Shown: in pieces, positions 1-8,307 of the stretch
Layout: every line of letters begins with the position of its first letter
Numbering within the stretch: position 1 is the stretch's first letter
Origin: Nonomuraea montanisoli
Lineage (GTDB): Bacteria; Actinomycetota; Actinomycetes; Streptosporangiales; Streptosporangiaceae
Assembly (NCBI RefSeq): GCF_013363975.1
Contig: NZ_JABWGN010000001.1
Span: 682,001 to 746,000, forward strand
Reading direction: 5' to 3'
Length of the DNA stretch: 64,000 nucleotides
Program-made: the position numbers and the translations under genes
Notes under the pieces: generated by a model
Database searches by the model: none
What the model was told of the DNA's origin: nothing
What the model saw: only the letters and a program-made list of their open reading frames with translations

Positions 1-1
1 G

Positions 2-943
2 TCGGAGCGCGTCACGCAGACCCCGGTCAGGAAGCGGCTGGCGGGCGGCTCCATCTACCTGTACGAGCTGCCGGCCGACCCGGTCACGCTCACCTCGTAC
101 GAGGTCTACGACAAGAAGTCCGACGACTGGATCGACTACGCCAGGAAGACGCTGCGCGGCGGCGCCTTCCAGAAGTACAGCGCGAACTGGGAGACGCTGG
201 TCTCCCCCGACGGCCGCTACCTCGCCACGCGGGGGCGCAAGTACACCGGCGACGGCTACGACTCGGTGATCATCACCGACCGCACCTCGGGCGCGACCTC
301 CACGGTCAAGACCGTGCGCAAGCCGCAGATCAGCAGCATCCGCTCGTGGTCCCGCGACGGCTCCAAGCTGCTGCTCAACATCGAGAAGGAGACCAAGAAC
401 GCCCAGGGCAAGGAGGACTGGCTGTACCCGGGGTTCGTCCTGGTGGACGTGGCCGAGGCGAAGGCCGGCGTGGTGCGGCTGCCGGGCGGCCAGGCCCCGC
501 CCACCACCGGGTTCGGCTGGGACGCCGAGCAGCGGGGCGTGGTCAACCTGTACGGCTCGGGCAAGGGGCTGCGCTTCTTCGACGCCGCCGGCGAGACCGT
601 GCGTGACGTGCCGGGCGTCGGCTCGCTCGCGTCCGGCACGCAGGACATCTTCTCGCCGTCGGGCAAGGCGTTCGTGACGAACTGCCCGGGCGGCGGCGAC
701 GGCGACCACTGCGTGTGGAACTCCGCCACCGGCGAGCGGGTGCGGAAGTTCTCCTCCGACTGCGACAAGGTGCTCGGCTGGTTCGACGAGACGCACCTCT
801 ACTGCTGGGAGCAGGACAACGCCTCCACCGACCAGATCCAGGTCGTCGGGTTCGACGGCCGGCTGGTGCGCAAGCTGCTGGAGGTCCCGGACGATCTCGA
901 CTTCAGCCCGGTCTTCACCGTCAACCCCGGCAAGGGCGGCTGA
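2..943 (+). CDS. Beta-propeller-like protein, 5' end outside window
   Basis: An open frame enters from the left edge and ends at a TGA at 941-943, giving about 313 codons of the C-terminal part. The translation has repeated SPDGRYLA-, SPSGKAF- and DETHLYCW-type stretches that resemble WD40/TolB-like propeller blades. Two pairs of cysteines (TNC...DHC and SDC...YC) suggest an exported, oxidised protein. It lies just upstream of another propeller-type lipoprotein on the same strand. No catalytic motif is visible and the N-terminus is missing, so signal peptide and exact function cannot be assigned. Confidence 0.7.
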   Translation, partial: SERVTQTPVRKRLAGGSIYLYELPADPVTLTSYEVYDKKSDDWIDYARKTLRGGAFQKYSANWETLVSPDGRYLATRGRKYTGDGYDSVIITDRTSGATSTVKTVRKPQISSIRSWSRDGSKLLLNIEKETKNAQGKEDWLYPGFVLVDVAEAKAGVVRLPGGQAPPTTGFGWDAEQRGVVNLYGSGKGLRFFDAAGETVRDVPGVGSLASGTQDIFSPSGKAFVTNCPGGGDGDHCVWNSATGERVRKFSSDCDKVLGWFDETHLYCWEQDNASTDQIQVVGFDGRLVRKLLEVPDDLDFSPVFTVNPGKGG

Positions 944-966
944 ACCGGCACGATCCCCCATCCGTG

Positions 967-3087
967 ATGGTGGTCATGAAGACCCTGACCCGTACGGCGA
1001 CGGCCGCCCTCGCTCTCGTCACGGCCGCCGCCGCCTGCACCTCCCCGGCCGGGGAGGCGGGGCCCGACTCCTCCCCCGCCCGGCGACCGCTCGGGGCCGT
1101 ACGGCTGGTGGCGTACAGCGGCTGCGACGACATGCTGGCCGGCCTGCGCGAGCACGCCGCGCGCACCGTCGGGCCGTGGGGTTTCGGCGGCCCCATGCTC
1201 ATGATGGAGCGGCGCGACACCGCGATGGCCGTGCCGCAGGCCAAGTCGACGGTCGCGCAGGAGCACTCCACCACGAACACGCACGAGGCGGGCGTGGACG
1301 AGCCGGACCTGGTCAAGACCGACGGCGCCCGCGTCGTCACGGTCACCGGCGGCACGCTGCGGATCATCGACGCCGCCACGCGCGAGGTCACGGCCAAGCT
1401 CAGGCTGACCGGCGACGACGAGCCCGCCTTCCTGCCCGCGGACCTGCTCATGTCCGGTGACCGGGCGCTGGTGCTGCTGCGCGGCGGCGGCATCATGTAC
1501 AAGTCGATCGCCCCCATGAAGTCCGACACCCGGTACGTCCTCGTCGACCTGAGCGGCAAGCCGAAGGTGCTGTCCACGATCCGGCCGCGCGGCCAGTACG
1601 TGGACGCCCGGATGGTCGGCTCGGTCGTCCGGATCGTCACCCGCTCGGAGCCGGACATCACGCTGCCCCAGGCCAAGGACGACGCCACGGACGCCGAACG
1701 GCGCAGGCTCAACCAGCAGGCGGTCCGCACGGCCCCCGCCGGCGCGTGGCAGCCCAAGGTCGAGATCATCGACGCCTCCGGCGCCAAGCGCGAGCTGTCC
1801 GTGCCGTGCGAGCGGATCAGCCACCCCGCCGACTACACCGGTGCCTCGCTGCTGACCGTCCACACCCTCGACCTCGCGCAGGGGGTCACCGACGCGGGCA
1901 CCGACCCGATCACCCTGGCCGCCGACGGCGACATCGTGTACGGCACGGGACAGAGCCTGTACGTGGCCAGCAACCCGCGCTGGTGGCCCGTGGACCCGGC
2001 GGTCGTGGAGGACGTGGCGGAGCCGGTGCCGGACGCGCCGAGCGGCACGGCCCAGGCCCCGATCGACGATCCCACCCCGGCCGAGCCCACCGTCACCGCG
2101 ACGCCGAGCACCCTGCCGACCATCAGCGAGATCCGGACGCCCACCGCCTCCCCGACGACCAGCGACACGCCGACGTCCAGCGTCTCCCCGACCGAGCCCC
2201 CCACGGAGTCCCCGAAGGCCGTCCGCACCCCGGCGGTCCCGCCCGAGGAGACCGAGGTGCACCGCTTCGACATCGGGAGCCCCGGCGCGCCGGTCTACGC
2301 GGCCTCGGGCAAGGTGCCGGGCCGGCTGCTGAACCAGTACAGCATGTCCGAGCACGAGGGCCACCTGCGCGTCGCCACCACCGTGACCTCGGCCGACGGC
2401 GAGCGGAGCGAGAGCGGCGTCCACGTGCTCAGGATGTCGGACCTCGCCGAGACCGGCCAGGTCGGCGGCCTCGGCAAGGGCGAGCGGATCTACTCGGTCC
2501 GCTTCATCGGGCCCGTGGGCTACGTCGTCACGTTCAAGCAGGTGGACCCGCTCTACACGCTCGACCTACGCGACCCGGCGGCCCCGAAGGTCTCCGGCGA
2601 GCTGAAGATCACCGGCTACTCCGCCTACCTGCACCCGGGCGGCGACGGCCGGCTCATCGGCATCGGCCAGGAGGCCAGCGAGAAGGGCCGCACGCTGGGC
2701 ACGCAGGTGTCGCTGTTCGACGTGAGCGATCCGGCCGCCCCGCGCCGCCTGTCGCAGCTCTTCCAGAAGGACTCCGGCTCGGAGGCCGAGTGGGATCCGC
2801 ACGCGTTCCTGTTCTGGCCCAAGACCGGCACGGCGGTCGTCCCGCTCAACTCGTACGGGCCGGGCGCCGAACGGAACGGCGCGGTGGTCCTGAAGATCAC
2901 CGATTCGGGGATCACCCGGGCCGGCATGATCGAGCACCCGCGGAAGCGCCAGTCGGACATGGTCTATCAGCCGGGGATCCAGCGCTCGATGGTCATCGGC
3001 GACGCCATCTGGACGGTCTCCGACACGGGCGTCCAGGTCAACGACGCCGCCTCGCTGGCCCGGCGGTCGTGGATCCCGTTCAGCTGA
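967..3087 (+). CDS. Lipoprotein with C-terminal beta-propeller domain
   Basis: About 706 residues. The N-terminus has a basic start, a hydrophobic Ala/Leu stretch and a lipobox-like AAAC with Cys24, so the protein is probably a membrane-anchored lipoprotein. The body (residues about 100-340 and 435-706) matches the actinobacterial 'secreted protein with C-terminal beta-propeller' family (Beta_propel type), with HEAGVDEPDLVKTDG and DPHAFLFWPKTG as recognisable stretches. A Ser/Thr/Pro-rich linker (about residues 346-431) splits the propeller. ATG 967 and ATG 976 are in frame, neither has a clear ribosome site, and either gives the same signal peptide. Ligand unknown. Its 3' end overlaps the convergent hydrolase by 8 bp. 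Confidence 0.8.
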   Translation: MVVMKTLTRTATAALALVTAAAACTSPAGEAGPDSSPARRPLGAVRLVAYSGCDDMLAGLREHAARTVGPWGFGGPMLMMERRDTAMAVPQAKSTVAQEHSTTNTHEAGVDEPDLVKTDGARVVTVTGGTLRIIDAATREVTAKLRLTGDDEPAFLPADLLMSGDRALVLLRGGGIMYKSIAPMKSDTRYVLVDLSGKPKVLSTIRPRGQYVDARMVGSVVRIVTRSEPDITLPQAKDDATDAERRRLNQQAVRTAPAGAWQPKVEIIDASGAKRELSVPCERISHPADYTGASLLTVHTLDLAQGVTDAGTDPITLAADGDIVYGTGQSLYVASNPRWWPVDPAVVEDVAEPVPDAPSGTAQAPIDDPTPAEPTVTATPSTLPTISEIRTPTASPTTSDTPTSSVSPTEPPTESPKAVRTPAVPPEETEVHRFDIGSPGAPVYAASGKVPGRLLNQYSMSEHEGHLRVATTVTSADGERSESGVHVLRMSDLAETGQVGGLGKGERIYSVRFIGPVGYVVTFKQVDPLYTLDLRDPAAPKVSGELKITGYSAYLHPGGDGRLIGIGQEASEKGRTLGTQVSLFDVSDPAAPRRLSQLFQKDSGSEAEWDPHAFLFWPKTGTAVVPLNSYGPGAERNGAVVLKITDSGITRAGMIEHPRKRQSDMVYQPGIQRSMVIGDAIWTVSDTGVQVNDAASLARRSWIPFS

Positions 3088-4564
3088 CCGGAAGGGCGGG
3101 GCAGCGCGCGCCGGGAGCCGGGACGGTCAGGGACACCAGGTAGCCGTTCACGGCGTTCGTGACGCAGTCCCCCCGGCCGAGGACGGCGTGCCCCGCCCCC
3201 TCGTAGGTGAGGAGCGCGGCCTCGCGGCCGATCTGCCGGGCCGTGCCCAGGGCCCACAGGTAACCGGTGGCGGGGTCGTGCAGCGAGTTCACCATCAGGA
3301 GGGGCGGGGTGCCGTCCACCGCCAGCCGGTGCTGGGGGTTGGGGACGGGAGCGGGGGTGCCCAGGCAGGCGGCCACCGAGTAGAGCGCCGCCGGGCTGTA
3401 GCGCATGTCCCCGGCGATGGCGGACTGCCTGCGCAGATGGGCGGCGTACTCGTCGTAGTCGCGGACGGGCAGGTGGAAGTCCTGGCAGAACACCGTGCGC
3501 GCGAAGGGCGCCACCTCCTCCCCTGCGCGTCCCGTCGGCGCGCCCTCTCCCGGCACGGCGGGGACGCGCCGCGCCGGAGGACTCGCGCCCGTGTCGGCGG
3601 CGACGAGCCACTCGGCCAGTTCGTTCCAGTACGGTCCGTAGAACGCGGCGAACGCCTGGTTCACCACGTCCCAGCCGCTCAGCCGCTGGTCCGGCTGGTA
3701 CGGGTCGCGGAGCTCGCCACGGTCGGCCCTGGCCAGGAGGTCCGCCCACAGGCGGCGCACGTCCTTGCCGTGCAGCGCGCACGCCGTGGTCCGGTCGCAC
3801 CAGGCGGCGAACGCGTCGAAGGAGTCCTCGGCATGGGTGGCGGCGGTGTCGAGGTAGGCGGCCGTGCCGAGGCTGTGGTCGAAGGAGCTGTCCATGACGA
3901 GGGCCCGCACCTTGCCGGGGTAGCGCTCGGCGTACTGCTGGCCGATCAGCGTGCCGTAGGAGACGCCGTAGTAGGTGAGCTTGGCCTCGCCGAGGGCGGC
4001 GCGCAGCGCGTCCACGTCGCGCACCACGCTGAGCGTGTCGACGTGGTCGTACAGCGGCCCGGTGCGGGCCCGGCAGTCCTGGCGCAGGCGCTGGTTGTAG
4101 GCGAGCCGGGCGTCGAAGTCGGCGCGGCTCTTCATGATCGGCTCGGGGGCGCGCCTCAGCAGGTCGGCCGAGCAGACGACCGGGTGGCTGCGCCCCACGC
4201 CGCGCGGGTCGAACCCGACGACGTCGAAGGCGCCGGTGAGCTCCTTGCCGAGGTAGTCGTCGGCGCGCAGCGCGAACTCGACGCCCGAGACGCCGGGGCC
4301 GCCCGGGTTGACCACCAGCGAGCCGGCCCGCCGCTCCGGGTTCTTGGCCTTGCGCCTGGCCAGCGCCAGGTCGATCGATCCGCTCCCCGGGTGATCCCAG
4401 TCGACGGGGACGGTGAGCGTGCCGCACTCGGCGGTGGAATCCTCCGCGCACGGGGCCCAGGTGATGGCCGGGGTGTCCGCGGCGGCGGCGTTCGACGGGA
4501 TCGCGGCCGCCAGCACGGCCGCGACGAGAACGGGAACAAGAGATTTCCGCATGCCGGCGATCAT
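3080..4564 (-). CDS. Secreted alpha/beta hydrolase, tripeptidyl-aminopeptidase (TAP) type
   Basis: About 494 residues. Residues 1-28 form a signal peptide (MRKSL, Ala-rich core, ANAAAA-like end). The oxyanion motif NPGGPG is at residues 86-91 and the nucleophile elbow GVSYG at about 200-204 (Ser202). The C-terminal part carries LHDPATG and GAGHAVLG, which supply the likely Asp and His of the triad and fit the TAP-like C-terminal domain. This family removes tripeptides or cleaves proline-type esters and peptides outside the cell. The first ATG (4564) and the ATG at 4552 are both possible starts. ATG 4564 falls inside the first copy of a 37-bp tandem duplication. Neither start has a good ribosome site. 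Substrate not predictable. Confidence 0.85.
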   Translation of the reverse strand: MIAGMRKSLVPVLVAAVLAAAIPSNAAAADTPAITWAPCAEDSTAECGTLTVPVDWDHPGSGSIDLALARRKAKNPERRAGSLVVNPGGPGVSGVEFALRADDYLGKELTGAFDVVGFDPRGVGRSHPVVCSADLLRRAPEPIMKSRADFDARLAYNQRLRQDCRARTGPLYDHVDTLSVVRDVDALRAALGEAKLTYYGVSYGTLIGQQYAERYPGKVRALVMDSSFDHSLGTAAYLDTAATHAEDSFDAFAAWCDRTTACALHGKDVRRLWADLLARADRGELRDPYQPDQRLSGWDVVNQAFAAFYGPYWNELAEWLVAADTGASPPARRVPAVPGEGAPTGRAGEEVAPFARTVFCQDFHLPVRDYDEYAAHLRRQSAIAGDMRYSPAALYSVAACLGTPAPVPNPQHRLAVDGTPPLLMVNSLHDPATGYLWALGTARQIGREAALLTYEGAGHAVLGRGDCVTNAVNGYLVSLTVPAPGARCPALPVS

Positions 4565-4637
4565 CGGAGCGGCGGCGTAACGCGGCCGTCACCCTCCCAC
4601 TCGGAGCGGCGGCGTAACGCGGCCGTCACCCTCCCAC
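4564..4637. repeat. 37-bp perfect tandem duplication
   Basis: Two identical 37-bp copies (4564-4600 and 4601-4637) lie head to tail. The first copy begins at the hydrolase start codon. The second contains the 3' end and stop of the LLM oxidoreductase gene. The duplication therefore makes up essentially the whole space between the two minus-strand genes. Confidence 0.95.
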
Positions 4638-5540
4638 GAGGCCGATGAGCTCCTGGGCGACCTCCATGAACCGGGCCTGCGAGGACTCGGCCGGCTGCAC
4701 GTCCACGAACGCCTCGTGGACGCCCAGCTCGGTCAGGCCCAGCAGGTAGTCGGCGAGCTGGCGGACGGTCCCGGCCCGCGGCACCCGGTCGGCGGGCGCG
4801 GGCGCGTCGGTGATCACCGGGTTGACCCGCACGACCAGGCGCAGGGCCGACGGGTCGCGGCCCGCCCGCTCGGCGGCCCGCAGCGCCACCTCCCACAGCG
4901 ACGTCAGATAGGCCGGCGGCATCGCCGCGCCGAGCCAACCGTCGGCGCGCCGGCCCACCCGTTCCAGCGCCGCCGGGGTGAACCCGGCGAGCAGGATCGG
5001 CGGGCGGGGGTGCTGGAAGGGCTTGAGGTCGACGTGGGACGGCGGCACCGTCCACAGCGGGCCCTCGTGCTCCACCACCTTGTCGGCCCAGAGCGCCTCC
5101 ATCAGGTCGAGCGTCTCCTCCAGCCGTAGCCCCCTGCCCCGCCACGGCACTCCGGCGGCGGTGTACTCGTCGCGCAGCCAGCCGAGCCCGATGCCGACGT
5201 CCAGCCGGCCGTGGCTGGCCAGGTCGAGCGAGGCCAGGGCGCGGGCGAGCACGACCGGCGGCTGCCACAGGGCGTTGAGCGTGCTGGTGCCGAGCCGCAC
5301 GTCGCGGGTGCTCACGGCCGCCAGGGTCAGCGCCGCGAGCGGGTCGAAGAACCGGGTGAACGCCGGAGGGATCTCGCCGTCGCCGCCCGGGTAGCGGTCG
5401 CTGGGCGCCAGCGGCACCAGCACCCGGTCACCGGCCCACAGGCTGTGGTAGCCCATGGCCTCCAGGTCCGCGCTCGCCCGGCGGATGAAGTCCGGATCGG
5501 CGAAGACGCCGTACTGGGGGACCGCGAACCCGATCTGCAT
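4626..5540 (-). CDS. LLM-class F420-dependent oxidoreductase
   Basis: 304 residues from ATG 5540, the only start consistent with the family's N-terminus (MQIGFAVPQYG). It has the luciferase-like monooxygenase TIM-barrel signatures LDVGIGLGW, GRRADGW and YHSLWAGDR, and the length of the single-domain TIGR03619-type F420-dependent family. Actinomycete members use reduced coenzyme F420 rather than FMN, and the individual substrate cannot be told from sequence. It lies directly upstream (minus strand) of the secreted hydrolase, with a tandem repeat as spacer. No Shine-Dalgarno is visible before the start. Confidence 0.85.
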   Translation of the reverse strand: MQIGFAVPQYGVFADPDFIRRASADLEAMGYHSLWAGDRVLVPLAPSDRYPGGDGEIPPAFTRFFDPLAALTLAAVSTRDVRLGTSTLNALWQPPVVLARALASLDLASHGRLDVGIGLGWLRDEYTAAGVPWRGRGLRLEETLDLMEALWADKVVEHEGPLWTVPPSHVDLKPFQHPRPPILLAGFTPAALERVGRRADGWLGAAMPPAYLTSLWEVALRAAERAGRDPSALRLVVRVNPVITDAPAPADRVPRAGTVRQLADYLLGLTELGVHEAFVDVQPAESSQARFMEVAQELIGLVGG

Positions 5541-5610
5541 GAGGAAGATCTTGGTGGCTGGAGCGCCGGAAGGCCAGAACTCCGGCGAATCGTTGAGCCC
5601 CGGGCGATGC

Positions 5611-5650
5611 CCCTCCAGGCCCTTCCAGGCCCTTCCAGGCCCTTCTAGGC
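5611..5650. repeat. Four 10-bp tandem units CCTTCCAGGC
   Basis: Four near-identical decamers run without a gap (5611, 5621, 5631, 5641). The last one carries the stop codon of the ArsC-like gene (TAG, minus strand). They fill the end of the gap between that gene and the LLM oxidoreductase. Confidence 0.85.
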
Positions 5651-6022
5651 GCCCCCGCGCCCCAGGGCCTCGCGGACGGCCTCGGGGGTGCGGGCCACGG
5701 TGGCCGTGCCGTCGTCGGCGGTGATGATCGGGCGCTGGATGAGCACGGGATGCTCGGCCAGGGCCGCGATCCAGCGCTCGCGGGACCGCGCGTCGCGGGG
5801 CCAGCCGGCCAGCCCGAGCTCGGCCGCGACGGGCTCGCCGTCGCGGGTGATGTCCCACGGTTCGAGCCCGAGCCGGGCGAGCACCGCGGTGAGCTCCTCG
5901 GCCGTCGGCGGCTCGTCGAGGTAGTGCCGCACGGTGTAGTCGGCGTTCTCCGCGTCCAGCAGGGACAGCGCGGAGCGGCACTTGGAGCACTGCGGGTTGA
6001 TCCAGATTTCCATGCGGCTCAC
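5645..6022 (-). CDS. ArsC/Spx-family thioredoxin-fold protein
   Basis: 125 residues, the normal size for the ArsC-like (glutaredoxin-type arsenate reductase) family. The active-site region reads NPQCSKCRSAL with Cys12 and Cys15, where the N-terminal Cys corresponds to the arsenate-attacking residue. Downstream motifs (YLDEPPTAEEL, RPIITADD, ARTPEAV) fit the family, including the RP-hydrophobic segment near the active site. Actinobacterial members are usually annotated arsenate reductase, but there are no ars genes nearby, so a general thiol-redox role is equally possible. MSRM and MEIW are alternative starts. Confidence 0.8.
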   Translation of the reverse strand: MSRMEIWINPQCSKCRSALSLLDAENADYTVRHYLDEPPTAEELTAVLARLGLEPWDITRDGEPVAAELGLAGWPRDARSRERWIAALAEHPVLIQRPIITADDGTATVARTPEAVREALGRGGA

Positions 6023-6134
6023 TCAGGTGGTCGGGTGCCGGCGGTCGCCGCCGAGGATACCGGGCACGCCGCGACATGGGCGGGCGCCCGCCGTGTGGGG
6101 TCCGGCGGGCGCCCAGGTCCGGCTCAGGCGGGGG

Positions 6135-6443
6135 TCAGCACACGATGAAGATGCTCTGCCAGCCCACGGGGGTGCGCTGCTCGGCGTTGCGGTTGGAGGC
6201 GAGCTCGAAGTGCATCACGCCCTGCGCGTTGGGCTGGTTGTACATGCGGCCGCTCTGGCCGTCGCCGTACCACTTGTAGGACCCGTGATAGTGGATGTTG
6301 GACGGCCCGCAGGCGTCGATGAACTGCTGGCGGCCGGTGAAGCCGGGGCCTTCGTAGGCGATGTACTGCGAGGCGTAGGCGGCGCTGCCCATGACCGCGA
6401 CCATGGCGGCCGCGAGCACGGGGACGAGGGCGATTCTCTTCAC
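6135..6443 (-). CDS. Small secreted protein, possibly beta/gamma-crystallin-like
   Basis: 102 residues with a clear signal peptide (residues 1-24, MKRIALV... ending AAYA). The mature part is about 78 residues and Tyr/Gly-rich: YEGPGFTG, DACGPSN, GSYKWYGDGQSG, then a C-terminal Cys. The YExxxFxG and SYKW elements recall single beta/gamma-crystallin motifs or small secreted inhibitors, but the match is only by eye. Cys positions suggest one disulfide. The GTG start at 6443 is supported by GGGAGG six bases upstream. An isolated gene with its own promoter region. Confidence 0.75.
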   Translation of the reverse strand: MKRIALVPVLAAAMVAVMGSAAYASQYIAYEGPGFTGRQQFIDACGPSNIHYHGSYKWYGDGQSGRMYNQPNAQGVMHFELASNRNAEQRTPVGWQSIFIVC

Positions 6444-6486
6444 GATGATCCTCCCGATGCGTCTCTGCGTTCACTCAGAGTATTCA

Positions 6487-6499
6487 TACGGTAACCGTA
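6487..6499. promoter_or_regulatory. Palindromic operator candidate TACGGTAACCGTA
   Basis: A perfect 13-bp palindrome lies about 45 bp upstream of the small secreted protein gene, next to an AT-rich stretch (TATTCATA, 6481-6488) that could hold its -10 region. The position suits a repressor or activator site. The regulator is unknown. Confidence 0.45.
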
Positions 6500-6666
6500 C
6501 GCACACGTGGAACGCAAGGAACACCTTGGCGCGGCCAAGAAGGTAACGCGCAGGTCAGAGCCCTGATGCCAGCCCACCTGGGAGGCCGGGAGACCTTGAC
6601 AGAAGGGGCGGCGATGTGGCCGGGTGTGTCGCGCCCGAGCCGGCCGGCGACGACGGCGTCCTCGTC

Positions 6667-7152
6667 TCACCCGTCCTCGGGGCCGGCCGTCAGCTCGCGC
6701 ATCCGGCGCAGCAGCGCGGCCCGTCGCCGGTGGGCCCGTACGGCCAGCGTCAGAGCCGTCACGGCGAACAGCCCCCCGACGGCCAGCGCGGGGACCGGGC
6801 CCGTGCCGCGCTGGGCGGCCACGGCGGCCACCAGCGCGGTCGTGGTGATCGAGGCCGCCACGCCGATCCAGGCGGCGATCACCTGGTCGGTGGCGAACAG
6901 CGGCACCCTGCGCGTCAGCAGCCACCCGCCGTACCCGGCCCAGGCCAGGCAGAACGCCGTGAGCAGCGCGAACGCCAGCCGGGTGCGGCCGGGCAGGGCG
7001 CCGTCCTCGCCGAGCCACAGCGCCGCCATGAACACCGTGCCGGACAGCCCGGCCACCAGCGCGGCCACCGCCCGGACGCGCATCCCGCGCGACAGCGACG
7101 ACTCCAGCCGCTCGATCGTCTCCCGCGCCGACCGGCGCGCCTCCTCCGTCAT
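6667..7152 (-). CDS. Four-helix membrane protein paired with ECF sigma factor
   Basis: 161 residues. A short basic/acidic cytoplasmic N-terminus (MTEEARRSARETIERLESSL) is followed by about four hydrophobic segments and an Arg-rich C-terminal tail (HRRRAALLRRMRELTAG). Its start overlaps the sigma factor stop by 4 bp (ATGA), so the two are translated as a unit. Such membrane partners of ECF sigma factors are often regulators (anti-sigma or sensor), but no zinc-binding anti-sigma motif is present. Its role as anti-sigma factor is inference from position only. Confidence 0.7.
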   Translation of the reverse strand: MTEEARRSARETIERLESSLSRGMRVRAVAALVAGLSGTVFMAALWLGEDGALPGRTRLAFALLTAFCLAWAGYGGWLLTRRVPLFATDQVIAAWIGVAASITTTALVAAVAAQRGTGPVPALAVGGLFAVTALTLAVRAHRRRAALLRRMRELTAGPEDG

Positions 7153-7721
7153 GGCCGGTATCCCCTTTCCTCCAGGTGTTCACGGAGCATCCGGCGGGCC
7201 CGGTGCAGCCGCGACTTGACCGTGCCGACCGGCACCCGGCACACCTGCGCGCAGTCCTCCACGGACAGGTCCTCCAGGTAGAACAGGACGAGGATCTCCC
7301 GCTCGGGCACCGGCAGCGCCGACAGGGCGTCCACCAGCTCCGCGCGGTCCACCACGGCCTCGGCCTCGTCACCGACGGCCGGGTCACCGAGGGCCGGGCG
7401 GTCTCCGGCCGCCGGATCGTCCGCCGGGAGCTCCTCCCATGCCCCGGCGTACTCGCCGCGCAGCCGGTCGGCCACCGACCGGCGGGCGATCGTGAACAGC
7501 CAGGGTGCGAACCGGCCGGGCTCCCGCAGCCGGGGCAGACCCCGGACCACGGCCAGCCAGATCTCCTGGGCCACGTCGTCGGCCCGCCCGGCGTCCAGCA
7601 TGCGGCGCGCGTACGTCCACACCGGCCCGTGCCAGCGGGTCACCAGCTCGGCCAGCGCCGCCCGGTCGCCCAACTGCGCACGCACCACCAGCAGCTCGTC
7701 GGTCATCTCGCCTCCCGTCAC
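7149..7721 (-). CDS. ECF-type RNA polymerase sigma factor
   Basis: 190 residues with region 2 (DDVAQEIWLAVVRGLPRLREPGRFAPWLFTIARR) and region 4 (ALPVPEREILVLFYLEDLSVEDCAQVCRVPVGTVKSRLHRARRML) and an acidic linker of about 35 residues between them. It directs transcription of a small regulon. The gene is transcribed with the downstream membrane protein and is divergent from the DUF1579-like gene at 7830, whose promoter region contains an inverted repeat that may be a target. ATG 7721 (MTGGEM) and the second ATG (MTDELL) are both possible starts. Confidence 0.9.
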   Translation of the reverse strand: MTGGEMTDELLVVRAQLGDRAALAELVTRWHGPVWTYARRMLDAGRADDVAQEIWLAVVRGLPRLREPGRFAPWLFTIARRSVADRLRGEYAGAWEELPADDPAAGDRPALGDPAVGDEAEAVVDRAELVDALSALPVPEREILVLFYLEDLSVEDCAQVCRVPVGTVKSRLHRARRMLREHLEERGYRP

Positions 7722-7789
7722 CTGAACAGTCGGGCGAGCGGCCGATCGGGTTCACACCGACGTCGTACGTCGGAGAAGTCCCGATGACG

Positions 7790-7823
7790 CTGACAGAAGT
7801 TGTCAGTGACCCCCGCCTAGCTT
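7790..7823 (+). promoter_or_regulatory. Inverted repeat and -10-like hexamer before 7830 gene
   Basis: CTGACA-N5-TGTCAG (7790-7806) is a perfect 6+6 inverted repeat. It is followed by TAGCTT (7818-7823), six bases before the ATG at 7830, with no Shine-Dalgarno between. This looks like a regulated promoter of a leaderless mRNA. The inverted repeat may bind a regulator or form part of a -35 element. Confidence 0.5.
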
Positions 7824-7829
7824 CCCCGC

Positions 7830-8306
7830 ATGGACAACAGCACCGGCTTCAGCTTCTTCACCGGCACCTATGACGTCGTGAACCGCTGGCGGAAGGACTT
7901 CCTCGACCCCATCGAGGGCGACGACCGCTGGGAGGAGTTCCCGGGTGTCACCCGCGCCTCCGCGCACTTCGACGGCCGGGCCAGCTTCGACGAGATCGAG
8001 TTCCCGACCAAGCAGTTCGCCGGGCTCACCCTGCGGCTGTACGACCCGGCGGCCGACGCGTGGTCGTTGTACTGGGGCAGCAAGCGCACCGGCACGCTGT
8101 TCCCGCCCGTGACCGGACGCTTCGGCGACGACGGCGTCGGCGTCTTCCACGGGGACGACGAGCACGACGGCCGCAAGGTGAAGGTCCGCTTCGTCTGGTC
8201 GGAGATCACGGCGGACACCGCCCACTGGGAGCAGGCGTTCTCCGTGGACGACGGGCAGACCTGGATCACCAACTGGCACATGCACATGACCCGTCAAGCA
8301 GGCTGA
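7830..8306 (+). CDS. DUF1579-like small cytoplasmic protein
   Basis: 158 residues, no signal peptide or membrane segment. Motifs such as FFTGTYDVVNRW, TLRLYDPAADAWSLYW, GVFHGDDEHDGRKVKVRFVW and WEQAFSVDDGQTW fit the DUF1579/lipocalin-like family of single-domain beta-barrel proteins of unknown function. Trp/Asp-rich. The mRNA may be leaderless. Divergent from the ECF sigma operon and separated by one base from the convergent glpD stop. Biochemical role unknown. Confidence 0.75.
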   Translation: MDNSTGFSFFTGTYDVVNRWRKDFLDPIEGDDRWEEFPGVTRASAHFDGRASFDEIEFPTKQFAGLTLRLYDPAADAWSLYWGSKRTGTLFPPVTGRFGDDGVGVFHGDDEHDGRKVKVRFVWSEITADTAHWEQAFSVDDGQTWITNWHMHMTRQAG

Positions 8307-8307
8307 A

